From Cereibacter sphaeroides (GTDB taxonomy: Bacteria; Pseudomonadota; Alphaproteobacteria; Rhodobacterales; Rhodobacteraceae), in assembly GCA_003243455.1 (NCBI GenBank), contig QFQS01000002.1:248001-312000 (forward strand): a stretch of DNA of 64,000 nt. Direction: 5' to 3'. Shown here piece after piece: positions 58,600-64,000 of this stretch. Every line of letters starts with the position of its first letter. Position 1 is the stretch's first letter. The position numbers were made by a program, and so were the translations under genes. The notes beneath the pieces are model-generated. The model ran no database searches, was not told the origin of the DNA, and saw nothing but the letters and a program-made list of their open reading frames with translations.

Positions 58600-60336
58600 T
58601 TACTGGTCCATGTAGACATGCTTTTCGACCCCGGCACCGGGATGCGTGACCGCCCCCCTGCGCGCGCCGCCCACCAGCTTGGCGTATTTCCAAAGCGCGC
58701 CGGTCGCATACTGCGTCTCGCGCGGGCCTTTCCATTCGGCCTTGCGCTTTGCCAGTTCCTCGTCGCTCAGCGCCACGGACAACTCGCCCGTCAGCGCGTT
58801 CAGCGTGATCATGTCGCCGTTCCGCAAAAGCGCAATCGGCCCGCCATGCGCCGCTTCGGGGCCGACGTGGCCCACGCAGAAGCCGCGCGTGGCGCCAGAG
58901 AAGCGTCCATCGGTGATCAGCGCGATCTTCTTGCCCATGCCCTGACCCGACAGGGCGGCGGTGGTCGCCAGCATCTCGCGCATGCCCGGTCCGCCAGCGG
59001 GGCCTTCGTTGCGGATGACGATGACCTCGCCTTCCTTGTATTCGCGCTTCTTGACCGCCTCGAAAGCCTCTTCCTCGCATTCGAATACGCGGGCCGGGCC
59101 GGTGAAGACCTGTTCCTTTTCGGTCATGCCGGCCACCTTCACGATGGCCCCATCGGGCGCGAGGTTGCCTTTCAGGCCCACCACGCCGCCCGTCTTGGTC
59201 AGCGGCGTCTCGATCGGATAGATCACGCGACCGTCCGCCTCGCCAGTGATTTCCTCCAGGCTTTCGCCCAGCGTCTTGCCGCTGGCCGTGATGCAGTCGA
59301 GGTGCAGGTAGCCGGCCTTGGCCAGTTCCTTCATCACGACCGGCACGCCGCCGACCTCATACAGGTCTTTCGCCACGTATTTGCCGCCCGGACGCAGGTC
59401 GACGAAGTAAGGCGTGTCGCGCATGATGTCGGCCACGTCGAACAGGTCGAACTCGATCCCCGCCTCATGCGCGATGGCGGGCAGGTGCAGCGCGCCGTTG
59501 GTCGAGCCGCCGGTGCAGGCCACGACCCGCGCCGCGTTTTCCAGCGATTTCCGCGTCACCACGTCGCGCGCGCGGATGTTCTTCTCGATCAGGTTCATGA
59601 CCGCCACGCCCGAAGCCTCGCCATACTGGTCGCGGCTCTCATAAGGTGCAGGCGCGCCCGAAGAGTTCAGCAGGGCAAGACCGATCGCCTCGGACACGCA
59701 GGCCATGGTGTTGGCCGTATATTGCGCACCGCAGGCACCCGAAGACGGGCAGGCGATGCGTTCCATGATGTCCAGTTCCGCCTCGGACAAGGTTCCCGCC
59801 TGGTTCTTGCCCACGGCCTCGAACATGTCCTGAACGGTGATGTCCTGGCCCTTGTAACGGCCGGGCAGGATCGAGCCGCCGTAGATAAAGACGCTTGGCA
59901 CGTTGAGGCGCACCATCGCCATCATCATCCCCGGCAGCGACTTGTCGCAGCCGGCAAGGCCCACAAGCGCGTCATAGCAGTGGCCCCGCATGGTCAGCTC
60001 GACCGTGTCCGCAATGGCGTCGCGAGACGCCAGAGAGGACCGCATCCCCTCATGCCCCATGGCGATGCCGTCGGTGACGGTGATGGTGGTGAATTCGCGC
60101 GGCGTGCCGCCGCCCTTTTTCACGCCGTGCTTCACGATCTGCGCCTGACGGTTCAGCGCGATGTTACAGGGCGCAGCCTCGTTCCAGCAGGTCGCGACGC
60201 CAACCCAGGGTTGGTGGATCTCTTCTTCCGTAATCCCCATCGCGTAGAAGTAGCTGCGATGCGGTGCGCGCGCCGGGCCTTCGGTGACGTGGCGGCTGGG
60301 AAGCTTCGATTTGTCGAAACGCTGGTTCGTGCTCAT
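58600..60336 (-). CDS. ilvD: Dihydroxy-acid dehydratase
   Basis: This is a roughly 578-residue Fe-S dehydratase of isoleucine and valine synthesis. Cluster cysteines are in LVGLAGCDKSLPGMMMA and PSSGACGAQYTANTMAC, with later ACTGGSTNGALHLPA. The C-terminal half includes DGRFSGATRGFCVGHVGPEAAHGGPIAL. I chose the ATG at 60336 because GAGGATCGCC lies upstream and it is the usual start (STNQRFDKSKLPSRHVTEG). The frame is open further upstream through a dispersed repeat but is not family-like. Confidence 0.97.
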   Translation of the reverse strand: MSTNQRFDKSKLPSRHVTEGPARAPHRSYFYAMGITEEEIHQPWVGVATCWNEAAPCNIALNRQAQIVKHGVKKGGGTPREFTTITVTDGIAMGHEGMRSSLASRDAIADTVELTMRGHCYDALVGLAGCDKSLPGMMMAMVRLNVPSVFIYGGSILPGRYKGQDITVQDMFEAVGKNQAGTLSEAELDIMERIACPSSGACGAQYTANTMACVSEAIGLALLNSSGAPAPYESRDQYGEASGVAVMNLIEKNIRARDVVTRKSLENAARVVACTGGSTNGALHLPAIAHEAGIEFDLFDVADIMRDTPYFVDLRPGGKYVAKDLYEVGGVPVVMKELAKAGYLHLDCITASGKTLGESLEEITGEADGRVIYPIETPLTKTGGVVGLKGNLAPDGAIVKVAGMTEKEQVFTGPARVFECEEEAFEAVKKREYKEGEVIVIRNEGPAGGPGMREMLATTAALSGQGMGKKIALITDGRFSGATRGFCVGHVGPEAAHGGPIALLRNGDMITLNALTGELSVALSDEELAKRKAEWKGPRETQYATGALWKYAKLVGGARRGAVTHPGAGVEKHVYMDQ

Positions 60337-60648
60337 GGCGATCCTCACTCCCGGAACATGGCTGGCCCTTGGCATAAAGGCGCGATCCGGCACGGGCAAG
60401 GCTTGGCCCTGATTTTTCAACGTTCTGATCTGGCGAAGGCCATCGCCTTCGCCACGCGCTTGGTTCGAGTTGCACCGGCCGTGGCCCCAAAGGCCACGGC
60501 CAGCGTCCGTCCCGCCCATGGCGGGCGCTTCGCACCCGCCGGGACGGACGCTGGCCTCCGTAATCACGTGGGACATATGGTCTAGCGGCAATGCCGCGCC
60601 GCGGGCGGCGAAACGCGGAGCGCGTTTCTGATCCCGCCCGGCCCGGCG
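60337..60648. other. Gap between ilvD and the aldo/keto reductase gene
   Basis: This 312-bp gap holds the ilvD ribosome-binding site and leader at its left end and a structured dispersed repeat in its centre (60431-60583). Nothing else is recognisable. The ilvD promoter should lie between the repeat and the ilvD start; no clear -35/-10 pair is seen. Confidence 0.6.
60431..60583 (-). repeat. Dispersed structured repeat (three hairpins), copy A
   Basis: Roughly 153 bp in three parts. TGGCGAAGGC/GCCTTCGCCA form a 10-bp hairpin with a CATC loop (60431-60454). GGCCGTGGCC/GGCCACGGCC form a 10-bp hairpin with a CCAAA loop (60477-60501). A 16-bp stem (60498-60513 with 60541-60556) encloses GGCGGG...CCCGCC. 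The second and third stems share four bases, so they compete. Copy B lies at 63534 in the same orientation. Base changes between copies suit a minus-strand RNA. No ends typical of an IS or transposon are present. Confidence 0.8.
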
Positions 60649-61521
60649 TCAGCCCATCGTCCCAATCGCATCCAGCCGCCGCTTATGCTCCGCCGACAAG
60701 ACCAACCCGGCCGCCCCGATGTTCTGCCGCAGATGTGCGCGCCGCGACGTTCCCGGAATCAGCAGTACATTCGGACTGCGCGCCAGCAGCCATGCCAGCG
60801 CCACGATCTGCGGCGTCTGGCCCATCTCGGCGGCGACCGCGTTCAGTTCTTCCGTCTGCAGCGGAGAGAATCCGCCCAATGGGAAATAGGGCACATAGGC
60901 GATGCCATCCTCGGCCAGCGCGTCGATCATCGCGTCATCGACTCGGTGCACCAGATTGTACATGTTCTGCACGCACATGATGGGTGCCACGTCGCGCGCC
61001 GCCCGTAACTGCGCCGCATCGACAGTGCTAATGCCGATATGCGCCAGCAGCCCCTCATCCTGCATCTGCCGCATCGCCCGCATCGGACCCACGACATCAT
61101 CCGTTGGCCCTCCCATGCGCAGATTGACGATGGCCATCTGGCTCAGCCCCAGATGCTCCAGGTTCTCTTCGACCGAGCGACGCAGGAAATCCGCATCATG
61201 CTGCAATAGCCAGTTGCCCTTGTCGTCGCGCCGCCCGCCGACCTTCGTCACCAGCGTCAGGTTCGCCGGATAGGGATGCAGCGCCTCGCGGATCAGGCGG
61301 TTGGTCACATAAGGTCCATAGAAGTCGCTGGTGTCGATATGGTTGATGCCCAGTTCCAAGGCCTCGCGCAGCACGGCGCGGCATTCCTCGGGGTCGGCCG
61401 GTTCGCCGAAGACATGCGGACCGGCAAGCTGCATCGCGCCATAGCCCATCCGGTTGACCGATATGTCCGTGCCGGGAAAGTTGAAGCGGCCCGCAACTGC
61501 TGCTGCTTTCTGTTCGCTCAT
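60649..61521 (-). CDS. Aldo/keto reductase (YdbC-like)
   Basis: This 290-residue NADPH-dependent reductase has INHIDTSDFYGPYVTNRLIREALHPY with the catalytic Asp and Tyr, LTLVTKVGGRR with the catalytic lysine, and VVNLR-type AIVNLRMGG where the family's usual histidine position is Asn, as in the YdbC/pyridoxal-reductase branch. HIGISTVDAAQL, MCVQNMYNLVHR and LIPGTSRRAHLRQNIGA follow. The gene is divergent from a LysR regulator, a common regulator-target arrangement. Confidence 0.9.
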   Translation of the reverse strand: MSEQKAAAVAGRFNFPGTDISVNRMGYGAMQLAGPHVFGEPADPEECRAVLREALELGINHIDTSDFYGPYVTNRLIREALHPYPANLTLVTKVGGRRDDKGNWLLQHDADFLRRSVEENLEHLGLSQMAIVNLRMGGPTDDVVGPMRAMRQMQDEGLLAHIGISTVDAAQLRAARDVAPIMCVQNMYNLVHRVDDAMIDALAEDGIAYVPYFPLGGFSPLQTEELNAVAAEMGQTPQIVALAWLLARSPNVLLIPGTSRRAHLRQNIGAAGLVLSAEHKRRLDAIGTMG

Positions 61522-61601
61522 CGGGATTCTCCTTTGTGGGACGAATATGACTGATCGCCTGCACGTTGATAACCAGGGCGCATCCGAATAGACTGTTCGC
61601 C

Positions 61602-62522
61602 ATGTCGAACAATGATGACTTCCCGCCCTTTGATGATCTGAAAGTCTTCCTCGCGATTTCCAGCAGCGGCGGTTTTCGAACCGCCGCGCGGCGGCTGGGC
61701 CTGTCGCCCTCGACGGTCAGCGAGACGCTGTCCCGGCTGGAGGACCGCCTTGGCGCGCCGCTTTTCGTCCGAACCACCCGCAGCGTCTCGCTGACCGACG
61801 CGGGCCGCGTGCTGGCCGGGCGGATGGAGCCGATCCTGTCCGAGGCGCGCGCGGCGCTGGACGATGCCGCAAGCTCTCAGGCGCAGGTCCGCGGGCGGCT
61901 GAAGCTGAATGTGCCCGGCGCGGTGATGGTCGACATCCTGCCGCCGCTGATCGACGGCTTCCTGAAGCTGCACCCCGAGGTGCAGGTCGAGTTGATGGTC
62001 GAGGATCGCTTCGTCGACATCATCGCCGCAGGCTGCGACGCAGGCATCCGCTATGGCGAGGAACTGGCGCAGGACGTGATCGCCGTCCCCATCGGCCCCG
62101 CCCGGCAATGGGCGACCGCCGCCGCCTCACCCGAATACCTCGCACGGCGCGGCCAGCCCACCCATCCGCGCGATCTCTTGAATCACGACTGCATCCGCTT
62201 CCGCTTTTCCAGCGGCGCACTGACCGACTGGGAATTCGAGAAGGACGGCGAGGTGGTGAAGGTCGATGTGCCGGGCCGTGTGATCGTCAACACGGCAGCA
62301 GCAGCGCCCGGCATCGACCTCGCCATTGCCGGTCAGGGCATTGCCTTCACCTTCCGCAACTGGCTGGACCCGCATTTCGCAACCGGCGCTCTGGTGCCGG
62401 TGCTGCCCGACTGGTCCCCCGCCTTCGACGGCCCGCGCCTCTACTTCTCCAGCCGCTTCATGCCCAGCCCGCTGCGTGCCTTCATCGACTTCGTGTCGGC
62501 ACGACGTGCCGCACGAATCTAG
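61602..62522 (+). CDS. LysR family transcriptional regulator
   Basis: This is a roughly 306-residue protein. The N-terminal winged helix (about 15-75) reads LKVFLAISSSGGFRTAARRLGLSPSTVSETLSRLEDRLGAPLFVRTTRSVSLT. The C-terminal periplasmic-binding-type effector domain follows (about 100-306). The ATG at 61602 gives the usual N-terminal length. It is divergent from the aldo/keto reductase with an 80-bp gap, so it probably controls that gene. The effector is unknown. Confidence 0.93.
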   Translation: MSNNDDFPPFDDLKVFLAISSSGGFRTAARRLGLSPSTVSETLSRLEDRLGAPLFVRTTRSVSLTDAGRVLAGRMEPILSEARAALDDAASSQAQVRGRLKLNVPGAVMVDILPPLIDGFLKLHPEVQVELMVEDRFVDIIAAGCDAGIRYGEELAQDVIAVPIGPARQWATAAASPEYLARRGQPTHPRDLLNHDCIRFRFSSGALTDWEFEKDGEVVKVDVPGRVIVNTAAAAPGIDLAIAGQGIAFTFRNWLDPHFATGALVPVLPDWSPAFDGPRLYFSSRFMPSPLRAFIDFVSARRAARI

Positions 62523-62555
62523 AGCATCGCTATTCGAGCGGCCGTATCGTTTCCT

Positions 62556-62756
62556 TTATTGTTTGGAATCTTCAGGTGCAGGGGCCCCCGCATTGCGCAA
62601 CGCGACTCCAAGCTTGCGAAACAAATTGGGATGATAGCGCTTGCTGGTGGGATCGTTGCTAACAGTGGAGGCCGTTAGACCTTTCCCAGCTAGCTTGATA
62701 TGCCTTGAGTTCTCATCGTACCAAACTCGAATTTCCAGCTTAATGCTCTTCTGCAT
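62556..62756 (-). CDS. Small conserved hypothetical protein
   Basis: This 66-residue protein reads KLEIRVWYDENSRHIKLAGKG then a STVSNDPTSKRYHPNLFRKLG block. It looks like a small conserved protein I recall from other proteobacteria. GGAGGGACAAA lies directly upstream of its ATG, supporting real translation. It sits on the opposite strand to its neighbours between a LysR gene and a LysE gene. The function is unknown. Confidence 0.7.
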   Translation of the reverse strand: MQKSIKLEIRVWYDENSRHIKLAGKGLTASTVSNDPTSKRYHPNLFRKLGVALRNAGAPAPEDSKQ

Positions 62757-62907
62757 TTTGTCCCTCCAACTTGCGCCAAGCGTATGCGATGCGCTTCTTG
62801 GATGCGACGTTGGCGTTGACAGAACTATAGGTCACGGCGCGTAAAACACCCCTTTACTGCGCCACGCGCCTGTGGATGGCTGGCCCTACTCTCGGGAGGA
62901 GTCGTTC

Positions 62908-63528
62908 ATGTCATTCGAAACCTGGCTTGCCTTCGTTGCCGCCACATCCGTGCTTCTGATCATTCCCGGCCCGACCATCCTGCTGGTCGTCTCCTACGCC
63001 CTTGGACAGGGCTGGCGCGCGGCCTTGCCGACGGCCATCGGCGTGGCGCTTGGCGACTTCACCGCGATGACGCTGTCGCTGCTTGGGATCGGCGCCCTGC
63101 TCGCCGCCTCGGCCACGCTCTTCACAGCGCTGAAGCTGGTCGGCGCGGCCTATCTGATCTGGCTGGGATGGAAGCTATGGCGCGCGGGAGGCACGTTGAA
63201 CGCAGCACCGATCACCGAGCGGGCGCCGATGGCCCGGATGATCGCCCATGCCTGGGTGGTGACGGCGCTGAACCCGAAAAGCATCACCTTCTTCGTCGCC
63301 TTCCTGCCCCAGTTCCTGGACCGTCACGGCGATTTCTGGACCCAGATGCTGATCTTCGAGGCGACGTTCCTGACGCTCGCCTTCGCCAATGCCTTCGGCT
63401 ACGGCCTGATCGCGTCGCGCGCACGGCGGCTGGTCCACAACGAGGGCGTCATTCGCGCCTTCAACCGCGTGGGTGGCACGCTGCTGATGGGGGCAGGGGT
63501 GGCCACGGCGGCGGTAAGGTCGAGTTGA
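62908..63528 (+). CDS. LysE family translocator (amino-acid or homoserine-lactone exporter)
   Basis: This is a roughly 206-residue inner-membrane protein with about six hydrophobic segments. The LysE/RhtB signature is near the N-terminus (VLLIIPGPTILLVVSYALGQG), with AAYLIWLGWKLWRAGG and NPKSITFFVAFLPQFLD later. The ATG (62908) follows GGGAGGAGTCGTTC. The substrate is not determined. Its last 68 bases are overlapped on the other strand by the extended SDR frame. Confidence 0.92.
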   Translation: MSFETWLAFVAATSVLLIIPGPTILLVVSYALGQGWRAALPTAIGVALGDFTAMTLSLLGIGALLAASATLFTALKLVGAAYLIWLGWKLWRAGGTLNAAPITERAPMARMIAHAWVVTALNPKSITFFVAFLPQFLDRHGDFWTQMLIFEATFLTLAFANAFGYGLIASRARRLVHNEGVIRAFNRVGGTLLMGAGVATAAVRSS

Positions 63529-64000
63529 ACGACTGGCGAAGGCCATCGCCTTCGCCACGCAGCACAGATTGAGTTGCACCGGCCGTTGCCCCAAAGGCCA
63601 CGGCCAGCGCCCGCCCCGCCAACGGCGGGCGCTTCTCGCCCGCCGGGGCAGGCACTGGCCTCTCGTGATCTCTTGTGACTAGTGGTCTTGGAGAGACGTT
63701 GCAAACCCCCCGCGTCACTCCGCCATCCACGCGGATGTTCTGCCCGGTGATATAGGCCGCCCCGTCCGACGCAAGGAACGCGACCGTCGCCGCGACCTCC
63801 TCGCTGGTGCCATAGCGCTTCATCGGCACGCCCTCGCGCCGCTCTTCGGTGGCGGGCAGGCTGTCGATCCAGCCGGGCAGGATGTTGTTCATGCGGATGT
63901 TGTCCCCCGCATAGGTATCGGCGAACACCTTGGTGAACGACGCCAGCCCCGCCCGCGCCACGGCAGAGGTCGGGAACATCGCGCTCGGCTCGAACGCCCA
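63461..64000 (-). CDS. SDR family oxidoreductase, C-terminal part, extended by read-through into a repeat
   Basis: Only the 3' part is in the window. The visible frame opens with SDR C-terminal sequence: MFPTSAVARAGLASFTKVFA, RMNNILPGWIDSLPAT, YITGQNIRVDGGVTRGV. Family members normally stop just after RVDGGxTR. Here there is no stop, and the frame continues through the dispersed repeat for about 80 more residues, ending inside the lysE gene. The extension is low-complexity and Arg/Pro-rich. The start and nucleotide-binding half lie beyond the window. Confidence 0.82.
   Translation of the reverse strand, partial: WAFEPSAMFPTSAVARAGLASFTKVFADTYAGDNIRMNNILPGWIDSLPATEERREGVPMKRYGTSEEVAATVAFLASDGAAYITGQNIRVDGGVTRGVCNVSPRPLVTRDHERPVPAPAGEKRPPLAGRALAVAFGATAGATQSVLRGEGDGLRQSFNSTLPPPWPPLPPSAACHPRG
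63534..63688 (-). repeat. Dispersed structured repeat (three hairpins), copy B
   Basis: Same order as copy A: a 10-bp hairpin identical to copy A (63534-63557), a second hairpin GGCCGTTGCC/GGCCACGGCC with one mismatch (63581-63605), and a 16-bp stem (63602-63617 with 63645-63660). In the 16-bp stem two T-A pairs of copy A have become C-G pairs, and two other positions become C-A, i.e. G-U on a minus-strand RNA. It starts six bases after the lysE stop and carries the SDR reading frame. Confidence 0.8.

Noticed and set aside
60337..60591. Upstream extension of ilvD through repeat copy A
   Set aside because: ilvD homologues start at the ATG at 60336, which has a ribosome-binding site; the extension is only repeat sequence.

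Overview
The window is a 64 kb piece of a GC-rich alphaproteobacterial chromosome. It most likely comes from the Rhodobacteraceae/Paracoccaceae (Paracoccus-like). The evidence is a set of family-typical markers: DUF3035 lipoprotein, DUF1674/SdhAF4, DUF2794, a VPLPA-type C-terminal sorting signal, MbfA under an Irr-type ICE palindrome, and a serC-serA operon with an alphaproteobacterial leader hairpin. No phage, insertion sequence, CRISPR array or plasmid function was found. The content is mostly core chromosome with small accessory blocks.

Layout. 1-9.3 kb, minus strand: paired M16 peptidases, DUF3035 lipoprotein, lspA, purH, a heparinase II/III-like protein and rsmB, then the small sdhAF4 (+) and dapB (-). 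9.4-18.8 kb: a translation/RNA cluster rbfA - DUF2233 - truB ... rpsO - pnp. Four unrelated genes split it between truB and rpsO: a cyclase-TPR protein, DUF1643, a haloacetate-dehalogenase-like hydrolase and an RTX protein. 18.8-28.7 kb: a phosphoesterase, gnd, an SGNH esterase, the serine pathway (serC-serA on minus, serB on plus) and, between serC and serB, an overlapping three-gene envelope cluster ending in a ClpP-fold periplasmic protein. 28.8-40.9 kb: cytochrome c', an I78-type lipoprotein, flavin reductase, glutathione-dependent formaldehyde dehydrogenase, a stress protein, an NYN nuclease, a TetR regulator, the iron exporter MbfA, an AEC transporter, S-formylglutathione hydrolase, and a tightly overlapping run of DMT transporter, HAD phosphatase and ornithine-cyclodeaminase-like genes, then a YigZ-like gene and tRNA-Pro(CGG).

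41-48.7 kb, minus strand: leucine biosynthesis leuC, leuD and leuB, interspersed with a VPLPA-anchored secreted protein, a membrane protein, an endonuclease/exonuclease/phosphatase protein and a DMT transporter. 49-55.2 kb, plus strand: a mini-ORF coupled to rsfS, then rlmH, gpmI, an EnvC-like gene, ctpA, rppH and DUF2794. 55.3-64 kb: two conserved hypothetical genes, a 6-aminohexanoate-hydrolase-like serine hydrolase, a sulfotransferase, ilvD, an aldo/keto reductase with a divergent LysR regulator, a 66-residue protein, a LysE exporter and a truncated SDR.

Most notable signals: (i) a roughly 150-bp dispersed repeat, in two copies, made of three hairpins. Its 16-bp stem shows two compensatory changes and two G-U-type changes consistent with a minus-strand RNA. 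One copy has replaced the stop codon of the SDR gene, extending it by about 80 residues into lysE. (ii) The secreted/membrane/ClpP-fold three-gene cluster. (iii) A near-perfect ICE operator plus a second inverted repeat between the TetR gene and mbfA. (iv) A class III cyclase lacking the purine-specifying lysine. (v) A nested three-helix intergenic structure downstream of rppH that could be an RNA.
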